Numbered from the stretch's first letter, positions 45,919-57,357 are shown. The stretch: DNA of 64,000 bases from Pseudomonas taiwanensis (GCF_013393345.1 NZ_QJRF01000074.1:124001-188000); one strand, 5' to 3'. A program made the numbers and translations. Notes: generated by a model from the letters alone, not told the origin.

Positions 45919-47133
45919 CTACAGGGCAATGGCGCGGGCGGTGCCGGCCAGGGAGTGGATCGGGAAGCTGCGGGCGTAGGCGGCGGGCTCGGTGCCGTCC
46001 CATGTGCGACCGTCGATCAGGGTGGCGCTTCGCATCAGCCCGGGAAGCGGGACGCCCAGGGCTTCAGCCGCCTCGCGGTAGATGTCCAGGCGCTGCACGC
46101 GCTGGGCGACGGCCAAGTAGTCCGGGTCATTCCGCAGCAGGCCCCAGCGGCGGAACTGGGTCATGAACCAGATACCGTCGGAGAGGTAGGGCATGTTCAC
46201 CTTGCCGTCCGCATGGAAGCGCAGCGGGTGTTGGTCCTCCCAGGCGTTGCCGATGCCATCCTGGTAATGGCCGAGGAAGCGCGGCTCCACGGCCGAGAGG
46301 GGGACGTCGACGTAGTCGCTACCGCTGATCAGTTGGGCCGTGCTGCGGCGGTTTTCCAGGCTGGCATCGATGAAGCGGCTGGCTTCCAGCACCGCCATGG
46401 TCAGTGCGCGGGCGGTGTTGGGGTACTGCTCGGCGAACTCGCGGGTTACGCCGAGGACTTTCTCCGGATGGTCTGGCCAGATCATCTGGCTGGTGGCGAG
46501 GGTGAACCCCTGGCCCTGGTCGACCGCCAACGCGCCCCAGGGGCCGCCCGCACAGAAACCGTCGATCCGGGCGGCCTTGAGGTGGGCCACCATCTGCGAA
46601 GGCGGTACCACGACTGTATCGACGTCTTGCAGCGGGTGGATGCCCTGGGCGGCGAGCCAGTAGTTCAGCCACATGGCGTGGGTGCCAGTGGGAAAGGTCT
46701 GGGCGAAGGTCAGGCGTGCGCCGCTCTGGTGCACATGACGGGACAGTGCATCGGAACTGGTCACGCCGATGCGCTTGAGTGGTTCGGAGAGGTTGATGGC
46801 CTGCCCGTTCTGGCAGAGCCCCATGAGGATGGCCATCTCGGCGCAGGGGCCGCCAATACCGAGCTCGATCCCATAGATCTGCCCGTAGAGGGCCTGCGCT
46901 GCGTCCAGCTCGCCGGAGAGCAGCTTGTCTCGCAGGGTGGCCCAGGACGATTGGCGCTGCAGGTCCAGGGTCAGGCCGTAGGGCTGCGCGAAGCCCTGGG
47001 TGGCCGCGACTATCAGGGATGCCGAGTCGGTCAGGGGCATGAAGCCCAGGTTGAGCACGCACTTCTCCGGTGCATCGCTGCCTGCGACCCAGGCGAGGTT
47101 GTCCGTGCGCGTGGTGTCTTGCTTGTCCGTCAT
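45919..47133 (-). CDS. nasS: Nitrate sensor NasS (NrtA/CmpA-like)
   Basis: A 404-residue cytosolic protein like periplasmic nitrate-binding proteins but without a signal peptide; LNLGFMPLTDSASLIVAATQGFAQPYGL is the family start. NasS holds NasT inactive in the absence of nitrate or nitrite and releases it on binding. ATG 47133 (MTDKQDTT) is taken; an in-frame GTG at 47145 abuts the ribosome site. Confidence 0.93.
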   Translation of the reverse strand: MTDKQDTTRTDNLAWVAGSDAPEKCVLNLGFMPLTDSASLIVAATQGFAQPYGLTLDLQRQSSWATLRDKLLSGELDAAQALYGQIYGIELGIGGPCAEMAILMGLCQNGQAINLSEPLKRIGVTSSDALSRHVHQSGARLTFAQTFPTGTHAMWLNYWLAAQGIHPLQDVDTVVVPPSQMVAHLKAARIDGFCAGGPWGALAVDQGQGFTLATSQMIWPDHPEKVLGVTREFAEQYPNTARALTMAVLEASRFIDASLENRRSTAQLISGSDYVDVPLSAVEPRFLGHYQDGIGNAWEDQHPLRFHADGKVNMPYLSDGIWFMTQFRRWGLLRNDPDYLAVAQRVQRLDIYREAAEALGVPLPGLMRSATLIDGRTWDGTEPAAYARSFPIHSLAGTARAIAL

Positions 47134-47273
47134 TGTGGTGGCCACCTTTCAGCAAAATGGCGCCGATCCGGAGCAGCCGGGGCCGGCCGGAATCGACGCC
47201 ATCGTCAGCAGCTCGTTCCGTCGTTGGAGCGGGCTTCGTTGAAGCAGCTCAAGCAAGCGATATGCCAGCGGCG

Positions 47274-47301
47274 CAAAAAATTAGCCCCGCGAGTGCGGGG
47301 C
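47274..47301 (-). terminator. Terminator of the lipoprotein gene
   Basis: GCCCCGC / GCGGGGC with loop GAGT; on the minus strand it is followed by TAATTTTTT. It lies 24 bases past the lipoprotein stop. Confidence 0.85.
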
Positions 47302-47324
47302 CAGGGTTGTACGTCGGAGCTACC

Positions 47325-47534
47325 TCAACGTTCGATGATCTGTTTCACCTGGCTCTGCGGAATCTGCTGGGAGCGACCTTCGTGGTCCTCGAACTCGATC
47401 ATGCCGGTGTCTTTATCCAGTTCGGGTTTCTCGTCGGTGGCGATGAGTTGGCCGTCGGTCGTGGCGATAAGGTATTCGCTGGAGCAGCCGGCCAGACCAA
47501 GGGCGCAGATGAGGATCAGGGACCAGGTTTTCAT
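47325..47534 (-). CDS. Small YgdI/YgdR-family lipoprotein
   Basis: A 69-residue lipoprotein: signal MKTWSLILICALGLAGC with lipobox LAGC, then a short beta-rich domain (YLIATTDGQLIATDEKPEL, then GMIEFEDHEGRSQQIP) typical of the YgdI/YgdR (DUF903) family. It is anchored in the envelope, function unknown. ATG 47534 is chosen because the lipobox falls at residue 17. Its own terminator follows. Confidence 0.88.
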   Translation of the reverse strand: MKTWSLILICALGLAGCSSEYLIATTDGQLIATDEKPELDKDTGMIEFEDHEGRSQQIPQSQVKQIIER

Positions 47535-47638
47535 GGCGGCGTCCAACGTCGTGGGGCTGATATTTGGAACATAGCTGCTGGCAGGACGGCTGCAAGTCGG
47601 TCCGACGGCGAGCGGCGTTGGCAGGTTCCGGAAAAGAA

Positions 47639-47663
47639 AAAGCCCCGCACGAGGCGGGGCTTT
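47639..47663. terminator. acnB terminator
   Basis: AAAGCCCCGC / GCGGGGCTTT stem with loop ACGAG and A/T-rich flanks on both sides; 27 bases past the minus-strand acnB stop. Confidence 0.85.
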
Positions 47664-47689
47664 CTCATTACCGAGATATCGATGAGGCC

Positions 47690-50299
47690 TTAGGCCTGGA
47701 CCACCGGGATCTTGGCGTTTGCAGCGGCTTCCTTGTACTCGGCGATCTGGTCGAAGGACAGGTAGCGATAGATATCGGCAGCCATGCTGTCGATGTTCTT
47801 CGCGTATTCCATGTACTCCTCGACGGTCGGCAGTTTGCCAATGATGGAGGCAACGGCCGCCAGTTCGGCGGAGGCCAGGTAGACGTTAGTGGCGTCGCCC
47901 AGGCGGTTCGGGAAGTTACGGGTGGAGGTGGAGACCACGGTGGCACCGGTCTGTACGCGGGCCTGGTTGCCCATGCACAGGGAGCAGCCCGGCATTTCCA
48001 TGCGCGCGCCAGCCTTGCCGTAGATGCCGTAGTAGCCTTCTTCGGTCAGCTGGTGCTGGTCCATCTTGGTCGGCGGAGCCAGCCACAGACGGGTCGGGAT
48101 GCCGCCCTTGACCTTGTCGAGCAGCTTACCGGCAGCGCGGAAGTGGCCGATGTTGGTCATGCAGGAGCCGATGAACACTTCGTCGATCTTGTCGCCGGCC
48201 ACGGTGGACAGTAGGCGGGCATCGTCCGGGTCGTTCGGTGCGCAGAGCACAGGCTCTTTCACTTCGGCCAGGTCGATTTCGATGACGGCGGCGTATTCGG
48301 CGTCCTTGTCGGCTTCCAGCAGTTGCGGCTTGGCCAGCCAGGCTTCCATCGCCTGGGCGCGGCGCTCCAGGGTACGGGCGTCGCCGTAGCCTTCACCGAT
48401 CATCCAGCGCAGCAGGGTGATGTTGGACTTCAGGTATTCGGCGATTGCATTTTCCGGCAGCTTGATGGTGCAACCAGCAGCGGAACGCTCCGCCGAGGCG
48501 TCGGACAGCTCGAAGGCTTGCTCGACGGTCAGGTCGTTCAGGCCTTCGATCTCGAGGATGCGGCCGGAGAAGATGTTCTTCTTGCCCTTCTTCTCGACGG
48601 TGAGCAGGCCAGCCTGGATGGCGTAGTAGGGGATGGCATGCACCAGGTCACGCAGGGTGATACCGGGCTGCATCTTGCCCTTGAAGCGCACCAGAACGGA
48701 TTCCGGCATGTCCAGCGGCATTACGCCAGTGGCGGCAGCGAAGGCTACCAGGCCGGAACCGGCCGGGAAGGAGATGCCGATCGGGAAGCGGGTGTGGGAG
48801 TCGCCACCGGTGCCGACGGTGTCAGGCAGCAGCATGCGGTTCAGCCAGCTGTGGATGATGCCGTCGCCCGGACGCAGGGACACGCCGCCGCGGGTCTTGA
48901 TGAAGTCCGGCAGGGTGTGGTGGGTGTTGACGTCGATGGGCTTCGGATAGGCAGCGGTGTGGCAGAAGGACTGCATCACCAGGTCGGCGGAGAAGCCGAG
49001 GCAGGCGAGGTCTTTCAGCTCGTCGCGGGTCATCGGGCCAGTGGTGTCCTGGGAACCGACGGTGGTCATCTTCGGCTCGCAGTAGGTGCCCGGACGGACG
49101 CCTTGGCCTTCGGCCAGACCGCAGGCGCGGCCAACCATCTTCTGGGCCAGGGTGAAGCCCTTGCCGCTGTCGGCCGGGGATTCCGGCTTCTTGAACAGGT
49201 CGGAAGCACCCAGACCCAGCTCGGCGCGGGCCTTCTCGGTCAGGCCGCGGCCGATGATCAGCGGAATACGGCCGCCGGCGCGGACTTCGTCCAGCAGGAC
49301 CGGGGTCTTCAGTTCGAAGTTGGTGACGACTTCGCCGCTGTCGTGGCGAACGACCTTGCCTTCATAGGGGTACACGTCGATGACGTCGCCCATGGCCAGG
49401 TTGGTGCAGTCGAATTCGATCGGCAGAGCGCCGGCGTCTTCCATGGTGTTGTAGAAGATCGGGGCGATCTTGGTGCCGAAGCAGAAGCCACCAGCGCGCT
49501 TGTTCGGTACGTACGGAATGTCGTCGCCGAAGAACCACAGCACCGAGTTGGTGGCGGACTTGCGGGAAGAACCGGTACCCACCACGTCACCGACGTAGGC
49601 AACCGGGAAGCCTTTGGCCTTCACGGCTTCGATCTGCTTGAGCGGGCCGATCGAGCCAGGCTGCTCGGGTTCGATACCGTCGCGAGCCATCTTCAGCATG
49701 GCCAGGGCGTGCAGCGGGATGTCCGGGCGCGACCAGGCGTCAGGGGCAGGGGACAGGTCGTCGGTGTTGGTTTCGCCGGGCACCTTGAACACGGTCAGGG
49801 TGTACTTGTCGGCGATGGCCGGACGGGCGGTGAACCACTCACCTTCGGCCCAGGACTTCAGCACGGCTTGTGCGGAAGCGTTGCCCTTCTTGGCGCGCTC
49901 GGCGACGTCGTGGAAGGCGTCGAACATCAGCAGGGTGTGCTTCAGTTGCTCAGCGGCGACGGTGGCCAGTGCGGCATCGTCCAGCAGCTCGACCAGAGTG
50001 GCGATGTTGTAGCCGCCCTGCATGGTGCCCAGCAGTTCGGTGGCGCGAGCCTTGTCGATCAGCGGGGAAGTGGCTTCGCCCTTGGCGATAGCGGAGAGGA
50101 AACCTGCTTTGACGTAGGCAGCTTCATCCACACCCGGCGGAACACGATTGGTGATCAGGTCGAGGAGAACGGCCTCTTCGCCAGCCGGGGGATTCTTCAG
50201 CAGCTCGACCAGGCCTGCAGTTTGTTCGGCGTTCAGCGGCTGGGGTACGACCCCTTGGGCGGCACGCTCTTCTACGTGTTTGCGATAGGCTTCAAGCAC
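47690..50299 (-). CDS. acnB: Aconitate hydratase B
   Basis: The main TCA-cycle aconitase: citrate to isocitrate via cis-aconitate, with a [4Fe-4S] cluster. The 869-residue protein has the AcnB order: HEAT-like N-terminal domain, swivel ([18 protein letters not shown]), then the catalytic domains with [27 protein letters not shown] and [11 protein letters not shown]. The start is GTG 50299 ([16 protein letters not shown]) after GAGGG; an in-frame ATG at 50374 would give 25 extra residues that the family lacks. It may also bind RNA when the cluster is lost, as in E. coli. Confidence 0.95.
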   Translation of the reverse strand: MLEAYRKHVEERAAQGVVPQPLNAEQTAGLVELLKNPPAGEEAVLLDLITNRVPPGVDEAAYVKAGFLSAIAKGEATSPLIDKARATELLGTMQGGYNIATLVELLDDAALATVAAEQLKHTLLMFDAFHDVAERAKKGNASAQAVLKSWAEGEWFTARPAIADKYTLTVFKVPGETNTDDLSPAPDAWSRPDIPLHALAMLKMARDGIEPEQPGSIGPLKQIEAVKAKGFPVAYVGDVVGTGSSRKSATNSVLWFFGDDIPYVPNKRAGGFCFGTKIAPIFYNTMEDAGALPIEFDCTNLAMGDVIDVYPYEGKVVRHDSGEVVTNFELKTPVLLDEVRAGGRIPLIIGRGLTEKARAELGLGASDLFKKPESPADSGKGFTLAQKMVGRACGLAEGQGVRPGTYCEPKMTTVGSQDTTGPMTRDELKDLACLGFSADLVMQSFCHTAAYPKPIDVNTHHTLPDFIKTRGGVSLRPGDGIIHSWLNRMLLPDTVGTGGDSHTRFPIGISFPAGSGLVAFAAATGVMPLDMPESVLVRFKGKMQPGITLRDLVHAIPYYAIQAGLLTVEKKGKKNIFSGRILEIEGLNDLTVEQAFELSDASAERSAAGCTIKLPENAIAEYLKSNITLLRWMIGEGYGDARTLERRAQAMEAWLAKPQLLEADKDAEYAAVIEIDLAEVKEPVLCAPNDPDDARLLSTVAGDKIDEVFIGSCMTNIGHFRAAGKLLDKVKGGIPTRLWLAPPTKMDQHQLTEEGYYGIYGKAGARMEMPGCSLCMGNQARVQTGATVVSTSTRNFPNRLGDATNVYLASAELAAVASIIGKLPTVEEYMEYAKNIDSMAADIYRYLSFDQIAEYKEAAANAKIPVVQA

Positions 50300-50418
50300 A
50301 GTTTTACCCTCATCAGTGGCCCTGGAATCGTCCAGGGCGCTCATCCAGGAATCCGCCGAACGCATGCGCCGCACAGCTTTTTGGGCTGTCTGGCCAAGGT
50401 TTCGGCGGCCTCCATCGA

Positions 50419-50550
50419 GAAGCTGTTTTCAAAGTTTTACGCCGGAAGGAAGGCCTGATGAGGGCTGGCGGCGGACATCCCGGGCGGGATGCCCAGCGCC
50501 ATTATTTCCTGCCGGATCGACTGTGCTCGTGACGCTTTGAAAACAGCTTC
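50419..50550. repeat. 132-bp concentric palindrome upstream of acnB
   Basis: GAAGCTGTTTTCAAAG (50419-50434) and CTTTGAAAACAGCTTC (50535-50550) are perfect 16-bp inverted arms. Inside, CATCCCG-GG-CGGGATG (50476-50491) has almost the same centre, and the middle arms (CCGGAAGGAA against CCGGCAGGAA on the other strand) also match in part. The unit could fold into one long hairpin, like a small non-coding mobile repeat. The remaining bases of 50300-50699 hold the two divergent promoters; no gene seen. Confidence 0.75.
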
Positions 50551-50699
50551 CAACGGATATCGGCGCCTAAAATGGCGGGCCGATTCTAAAGGAAAGGCTC
50601 GACAAAGTTAAGACGGAATCCCTATTTCCCTGAGGGTGACCCTGATTAGACAAAGGGCTAAGATGGCCGGCCTGTTTTACCTGCCGAATTCGCCTCCAC

Positions 50700-51176
50700 A
50701 TGTCCAACCAGCGCATCAAGACGCCTTGCGTCGGCCTCTGTTCAACCGTCTATGGCGATCACGTGTGCCGGGGCTGCAAGCGTTTCCATCATGAGGTGGT
50801 GAACTGGAACCTCTATAACGAGGAGGAGAAGCGCGCGGTCTGGAGACGCCTGGAAATCCTGCTGGTGCAGGTGATGGAGGCCAAGCTGGAGGTGTTCGAT
50901 CCGCAACGCCTGCGGCACCAACTGGAGCAGCGCCAGGTGCGTTTCGTGCCTGAACAGTCCCCATACTGCTGGGCCTACCAATTGATCGCGCGGGCCTCGC
51001 GAATGATCAATCGTCTGGATGCCTATGGCATCTCGCTCCTCCCGGAATTTCGCGGCTGGGCACTCCCGGAGTTGCGGGAAGCCATTGATCGGGAATTCTT
51101 CCTGCTGTCCGAGGCTCACTACGAACGCTACATCGCTCCGCGCTTCCTGCGGGAGGGCGTCGAGAGTCGCGTCTGA
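50700..51176 (+). CDS. DUF1289-domain protein
   Basis: A 158-residue protein with an N-terminal DUF1289 cysteine box, TPCVGLCSTVYGDHVCRGCKRF, which should bind a metal or Fe-S cluster through four cysteines. The remaining 130 residues are helical with no known motif; FVPEQSPYCWAYQLIARA is the best conserved-looking part. Function unknown. It begins 150 bases after the palindrome and is divergent from acnB; a terminator follows. Confidence 0.85.
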   Translation: MSNQRIKTPCVGLCSTVYGDHVCRGCKRFHHEVVNWNLYNEEEKRAVWRRLEILLVQVMEAKLEVFDPQRLRHQLEQRQVRFVPEQSPYCWAYQLIARASRMINRLDAYGISLLPEFRGWALPELREAIDREFFLLSEAHYERYIAPRFLREGVESRV

Positions 51177-51183
51177 AACCAAG

Positions 51184-51210
51184 AAAAAGCCGCCATCTGG
51201 CGGCTTTTTT
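51184..51210. terminator. Terminator after the DUF1289 gene
   Basis: GCCGCC / GGCGGC stem extended by AAAAA/TTTTT, with a six-T run. Lies between convergent genes. Confidence 0.9.
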
Positions 51211-51222
51211 CATGGACGGGGA

Positions 51223-52086
51223 TCAGCGCTGGGCGACCAGTTCCTCCAGGTGGGCGATGATCGCATCGGGTTTGAGGACCAGAACGTCGCTTTCCAGGGT
51301 ATCCAGCACCACCTCGGCCGTATTGCCGATCAGCGCACCGGACAGGCCTGAACGTGCGACGGTACCTATCACGGTGACGGCGGCTCCGAGCTTGTGGGCG
51401 ACGTGGGGGATCAGTACGTCAGCCGGCCCTTCTTCGATATGCAGCCGTTCGTCGCTGACATCATATTCAGCCTGGAAGGCTCGGCATTCGTCGCGGTAGC
51501 GGGCCTCGATGGTTTCCTTGAGCTGGAAGGTGGGGTCCGCCGCCGAGAGCATGGGCGACGGGTGGGCACTGATCACGTGCAGGGTGCCGTGGGCCAGGCT
51601 GGCGATATCGTAGCCGTGGCTGACGATGGTGGCGTGCAGGGTACGGTGCTCACCGTCGCTGTTGCCGACGTCCACCGCCGCCAGGATGTTGCCCCCGGTC
51701 CAGGGCCTGTCGGTCTTGACCATCAGTACGGGCCCGGGACAGAAGCGCAGGAGCTTCCAATCGTCCGGTGTGAGCAGGGCTTTCTTCAGCGGGTTGTCGG
51801 GAACGTGCTGCTTGATGACCAGGCCGCAACCTTCGGCCTGTTGCGCAGCGATGATGGTCTGGTGCTGGTTCTCCAGCCAGCTTTGCTGGGTGCTGGCGCT
51901 ATAGCCTTCAGCCTTGAGCGATTCAGCCAGATCGCTGAGATAGTCGGCATGGTCGCCCTTGCGGTCGCAGATCAGCAGGTGCAGGTGCGACTGGGTCACT
52001 CCGGCGATCAGTTTTGCCCGTTTCAGGGCGAGGCCCTCCGGCCGGTCCGGCTCCAATACCACCAGAATGCTGCGAATGGCTTGCAT
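51223..52086 (-). CDS. Tandem universal stress protein (UspE-like)
   Basis: A 287-residue protein with two Usp domains (about 1-140 and 150-280). The second ends VTVIGTVARSGLSGALIGNTAEVVLDTLESDVLVLKP, containing the nucleotide-binding G-x2-G-x9-G-(S/T)-like loop (GNTAEV). Family members aid survival under starvation or anoxia. A near-perfect ANR box lies about 75 bases upstream, in line with anaerobic stress induction; from memory PA1789 in P. aeruginosa is ANR-controlled. ATG 52086 is taken (9 bases after GGGAG); an in-frame ATG nine bases upstream abuts the ribosome site. Confidence 0.9.
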   Translation of the reverse strand: MQAIRSILVVLEPDRPEGLALKRAKLIAGVTQSHLHLLICDRKGDHADYLSDLAESLKAEGYSASTQQSWLENQHQTIIAAQQAEGCGLVIKQHVPDNPLKKALLTPDDWKLLRFCPGPVLMVKTDRPWTGGNILAAVDVGNSDGEHRTLHATIVSHGYDIASLAHGTLHVISAHPSPMLSAADPTFQLKETIEARYRDECRAFQAEYDVSDERLHIEEGPADVLIPHVAHKLGAAVTVIGTVARSGLSGALIGNTAEVVLDTLESDVLVLKPDAIIAHLEELVAQR

Positions 52087-52124
52087 GGTCCTCATCTCCC
52101 TGTCGATGGCTTATAGCCAAAACA

Positions 52125-52167
52125 AATGTAGTCCCGATTTCGCTTTGGTGTTCTTGACATATATCAA
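52125..52167 (-). promoter_or_regulatory. ANR/FNR box and promoter of the usp gene
   Basis: TTGAC-ATAT-ATCAA at 52154-52167 matches the ANR consensus at 9 of 10 positions. On the minus strand a -10-like TACATT (52130-52125) would start transcription near 52118, about 42 bases from the box centre, the class II distance. Confidence 0.8.
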
Positions 52168-52177
52168 GCGGCCCAGG

Positions 52178-52206
52178 CTGGTCGTCGCTTCCTGCATTCG
52201 TATAAT
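52178..52206 (+). promoter_or_regulatory. Promoter of miaE
   Basis: A perfect -10, TATAAT at 52201-52206, with a weak -35 CTGGTC (52178-52183) 17 bases upstream. The ANR box lies just upstream, so it could also affect this promoter. Confidence 0.55.
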
Positions 52207-52260
52207 GCTCCGCCTTCGGGAGCCCGGCCAGCGTGGCCCCCAGCATGATGAGAACCGCTT

Positions 52261-52863
52261 GTGAACCTGCCCGAGATCCATGACTTCCTTGCTTGTCGTA
52301 CCCCCGATGCCTGGGTGGCGGCGGCATTGGCCGATCAGGAAACCCTGCTGATCGACCACAAGAACAACGAGTACAAGGCGGCGTCCACAGCCATGGCGTT
52401 AATGGCCAAGTACTCGACCCGACTGGACCTGATCAATTTCATGTCCCGTCTGGCTCGTGAGGAGTTGGTGCATCACGAGCAGGTGCTGCGCATCATGAAG
52501 CGCCGCAAGATCGACCTGAAACCCGTCTCGGCATCGCGCTACGCGTCTGGCCTGCGCAAGTTCGTGCGCGCCCATGAGCCGCAGAAGCTAGTGGATACGC
52601 TGGTGGTGGGGGCGTACATCGAGGCGCGCTCGTGCGAGCGTTTCGAGGCACTGGTGCCGCATCTGGATGAAGATCTGGCGAAGTTCTATGGCGGATTGCT
52701 GAAAAGCGAGGCCCGCCACTATCAGGGCTACCTGAAGCTGGCCTATCAGTACGGCGAGGCGCGGGATGTGGACTACTGCATCGAGAAAGTCCGGGTGGCC
52801 GAGCAGGAGCTGATCGAGTCGCCCGACGAGGAATTCCGCTTCCACAGCGGCGTGCCCGCCTGA
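52261..52863 (+). CDS. miaE: tRNA-(ms2io6A)-hydroxylase MiaE
   Basis: A 200-residue non-haem di-iron monooxygenase that hydroxylates ms2i6A at position 37 of tRNA, using O2. Iron ligands are visible in LAREELVHHEQVL and EARSCERFEAL and in LKSEARHYQGYL (E-x6-H-type pairs in a four-helix bundle). The start is GTG 52261, giving MNLPEIHDFL. Monocistronic with its own terminator. Sharing an upstream region with an ANR-box gene is of note because the enzyme needs oxygen. Confidence 0.93.
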   Translation: MNLPEIHDFLACRTPDAWVAAALADQETLLIDHKNNEYKAASTAMALMAKYSTRLDLINFMSRLAREELVHHEQVLRIMKRRKIDLKPVSASRYASGLRKFVRAHEPQKLVDTLVVGAYIEARSCERFEALVPHLDEDLAKFYGGLLKSEARHYQGYLKLAYQYGEARDVDYCIEKVRVAEQELIESPDEEFRFHSGVPA

Positions 52864-52869
52864 TGAATG

Positions 52870-52897
52870 GAAAAAGCGCCCCGAGGGGCGCTTTTTC
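52870..52897. terminator. Bidirectional terminator between miaE and lpxH
   Basis: Perfect 12-bp stem GAAAAAGCGCCC / GGGCGCTTTTTC, loop CGAG, between convergent genes. Confidence 0.92.
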
Positions 52898-52912
52898 GTT
52901 GGGTGCGGGGAG

Positions 52913-53635
52913 TCAATCCAGGTTGAACGGGGCCTGTTGGAAACCCCGCTCGTCAACCTGAAGCGCCCAGCCTTGTCGGTCCCAGTCGCCGAGGACGATG
53001 CGCCGGGCGGGATGACCGTCCAGTTCCAGTTCGTGAGTGCCGGGGCGATGGGTGTGCCCGTGGATCAGGGTCCTTGCACCGAACTGGCGGAGCATGCGTG
53101 GAATTTCTTCCGGGGTGACGTCGGTGATTTCCACGGCTTTCTGCCGCGTCTGCATACGGCTTTCCTTGCGCAGCTTGCGCGCGAGCTTGTGGCGCGTCGC
53201 CAGTGGCAGGTTGCGCAGGATGAACAGGCTCACCGGGTTACGCAGCCACCTGCGCAGCCGCATATACGCCTCATCCTGGGTGCACAGGCTGTCGCCGTGC
53301 ATCAGCAGCACCGCCTCGCCGTTCATCTGCACCAGGCTCGGGTCCTTCAGCAGGGTGCAGCCGGCTTCGCGGCAGAAGCCCCCGCCGATCATGAAGTCAC
53401 GGTTGCCATGCATGAGGAAGATACGGGTACCGCTATCGGCGAGCTTGCGCAGGGCTTGGGCAATCGAACGCTGGAAGGGGGTCATCGCGTCGTCACCGAT
53501 CCAGGCTTCGAAGAAGTCTCCGAGGATGTAGAGGGCTTCGGCCTGCGGCGCTCGGGTCTGCAGGAAATGAAGAAACGCCCGGGTAATGTCCGGGCGTTCC
53601 TCTTCGAGATGCAGATCGGAGATCAGCAATATCAC
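52913..53635 (-). CDS. lpxH: UDP-2,3-diacylglucosamine diphosphatase
   Basis: Makes lipid X from UDP-2,3-diacylglucosamine in lipid A synthesis, at the inner face of the cytoplasmic membrane. The 240-residue calcineurin-type phosphoesterase shows all metal motifs: [37 protein letters not shown] and [10 protein letters not shown]. It begins [16 protein letters not shown] at 53635 and overlaps the ppiB stop by four bases. Confidence 0.96.
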   Translation of the reverse strand: MILLISDLHLEEERPDITRAFLHFLQTRAPQAEALYILGDFFEAWIGDDAMTPFQRSIAQALRKLADSGTRIFLMHGNRDFMIGGGFCREAGCTLLKDPSLVQMNGEAVLLMHGDSLCTQDEAYMRLRRWLRNPVSLFILRNLPLATRHKLARKLRKESRMQTRQKAVEITDVTPEEIPRMLRQFGARTLIHGHTHRPGTHELELDGHPARRIVLGDWDRQGWALQVDERGFQQAPFNLD

Positions 53636-54126
53636 TCGGCGATCTCGGCCTTCTCGATGATTACGTCATCGACCGGGACGTCCTGGTGGCCAGCTTTCAT
53701 GGTCGTGGCGACGCCCTTGATCTTGTTGACCACGTCCATGCCTTCTACCACTTCACCGAACACGGCATAGCCCCAGCCCTGTACGGTCGGCGCGCTGTGG
53801 TTGAGGAAGGTGTTGTCGGCAACGTTGATGAAGAACTGCGCAGAGGCCGAGTGAGGCTCCATGGTGCGGGCCATGGCGACGGTGCCGACCTTGTTGGACA
53901 GGCCGTTGTTGGCCTCGTTCTTGATGGGCGCGCGGGTGGATTTCTGCTTCATGCCCGGCTCGAAACCGCCGCCCTGGATCATGAAGTTGCCGATTACACG
54001 GTGGAAGACGGTGCCGTCGTAATGGCCGGATTTCACATACTCCTTGAAGTTGGCCACGGTTTCCGGGGCTTTGTCTTCGAAGAGTTGCAGGGTGATGACG
54101 CCGTGGTTGGTGTGCAGCTTGATCAT
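53632..54126 (-). CDS. ppiB: Cytosolic peptidyl-prolyl cis-trans isomerase B (cyclophilin)
   Basis: A 164-residue cyclophilin without signal peptide. Catalytic Arg and neighbouring residues are in [18 protein letters not shown], with [14 protein letters not shown] and [14 protein letters not shown] completing the active site. First gene of the ppiB-lpxH unit, with an ATGA overlap; the conserved pairing with lpxH is common in gamma-proteobacteria. Confidence 0.96.
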   Translation of the reverse strand: MIKLHTNHGVITLQLFEDKAPETVANFKEYVKSGHYDGTVFHRVIGNFMIQGGGFEPGMKQKSTRAPIKNEANNGLSNKVGTVAMARTMEPHSASAQFFINVADNTFLNHSAPTVQGWGYAVFGEVVEGMDVVNKIKGVATTMKAGHQDVPVDDVIIEKAEIAE

Positions 54127-54248
54127 TTGGCTATTCGCTCTATCGAGAAATCCAAGGCCTGTCAGGGGATTGACAGCTTCGGCTATGATAAGCGCTTTGA
54201 TTTGGCCGGCCTACCCTGAGCCGTGCACCAGCTAGATGTAAGGACCCC

Positions 54249-55915
<1,667 letters not shown>

Positions 55916-55916
<1 letters not shown>

Positions 55917-57301
55917 TGGCGCTGTCGATCTACAACACCCTCAGCAAGACCAAGGAGCCGCTGCAGCCGCTGGTCGGCAACCAGGTGCGCATGTATGTCT
56001 GCGGCATGACGGTCTATGACTTCTGCCACATCGGTCATGCTCGCGTGATGGTGGCATTCGACGTGGTGGCGCGCTGGCTGCGTCATCGCGGCTACGACCT
56101 GACGTACGTGCGCAACATCACTGACATCGACGACAAGATCATCCGTCGCGCCAATGAGAACGGCGAGCCGTTCGAGGCGCTGGTGGATCGCATGATTGCG
56201 GCAATGCATGAGGATGAGGCGCGCCTCTCCGTGCTGCGTCCGGATATCGAGCCGCGTGCCACCGGTCACATCGCCGGTATGCACCAGATGATCCAGACCC
56301 TCATCGACAAGGGGTTCGCATACGCACCGGGCAATGGTGATGTGTACTACCGCGTCGGCAAGTTCGAAGGCTACGGCAAGCTGTCCCGCCGCAAGATCGA
56401 CGAGCTGAAGATCGGTGCCCGCATCGAAGTGGACGAAATCAAGGAAGACCCACTGGACTTCGTGCTCTGGAAAGGCGCCAAGCCGGGCGAGCCGAGCTGG
56501 GATTCGCCCTGGGGTGCAGGTCGTCCAGGCTGGCATATCGAGTGCTCGGTGATGTCCACCTGCTGCCTGGGCGAGACGTTCGACATTCATGGCGGCGGTC
56601 CGGACCTGGTGTTCCCGCACCACGAGAACGAGATCGCGCAGAGCGAGGCGGCCACCGGCAAGCTCTACGCCAAGTCCTGGATGCATGCCGGGGCGGTGCG
56701 CGTGGATGGCGAGAAGATGTCCAAGTCGTTGGGCAACTTCTTCACCATCCGTGAGGTGCTGGAGAAGTATCACCCTGAGGTGGTGCGTTATCTGCTGGTG
56801 TCCAGCCACTACCGCAGCCCGATCAACTATTCCGAAGAGAGCCTCAAGGAAGCGAAGGGCGCCCTGGAGCGCTTCTATCACGCCCTCAAGGGGCTGCCTG
56901 ACGTCGCGCCGGCCGGTGGTGATGCCTTCGTCGAGCGCTTCGCGGCAGCTATGGATGACGACTTCAACAGTCCGGAAGCCTGTGCTGTTCTCTTCGAAAT
57001 GGTGCGTGAGGTCAATCGACTGCGCGATAGCGACCTTCAGGCTGCCGCTGCACTGGCTGCGCGGCTCAAGGAGCTGGCCGGCCTGCTCGGCGTGCTTCAG
57101 TTGGAGCCGGATGCGTTCTTGCGCGCGGGCGCCGAGGGCAAGGTCGATGCCGCGGAAGTCGAGGCGCTGATTCAGGCGCGGCTGCAAGCGCGTTCGGAAA
57201 AGAACTGGGCTGAATCCGACCGCATCCGTGATCAGCTGACCGCCATGGGCGTGGTGCTGGAAGACGGCAAGGGTGGCACTACCTGGCGCCTGGCTGACTA
57301 A
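55916..57301 (+). CDS. cysS: Cysteinyl-tRNA synthetase
   Basis: Class I synthetase, 461 residues, charging tRNA-Cys. The zinc site is formed by Cys29 ([10 protein letters not shown]), a Cys in WHIECSVMS and His/Glu in [14 protein letters not shown] is in [10 protein letters not shown] and KMSKS in [11 protein letters not shown]. Tandem ATGs at 55913 and 55916 overlap the glnS stop; the second gives the standard numbering. Co-transcribed with glnS; a strong terminator follows. Confidence 0.96.
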
Positions 57302-57318
57302 GCCGGGTTGCCCAAATA

Positions 57319-57345
57319 AAAAAGGCCGCATTTCGCGGCCTTTTT
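57319..57345. terminator. Bidirectional terminator between cysS and folD
   Basis: 11-bp stem AAAAAGGCCGC / GCGGCCTTTTT, loop ATTTC, between convergent genes. Confidence 0.92.
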
Positions 57346-57357
57346 CATGTCTGTGTC

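Noticed and set aside
37753-47133. Defence or phage island in the mixed region around nasA-nasS
   Set aside because: No integrase, transposase, tRNA-end repeat, restriction or toxin gene; genes are metabolic and mostly known from Pseudomonas.
48323-50458. Open frame of 711 codons on the plus strand opposite acnB
   Set aside because: Composition (Gly, Val, His, Asp, Gln) typical of antisense frames; acnB on the other strand is unambiguous.
54160-54189. TTGACA next to TATGAT before glnS as a promoter
   Set aside because: The two hexamers are only about eight bases apart, too close to work together.
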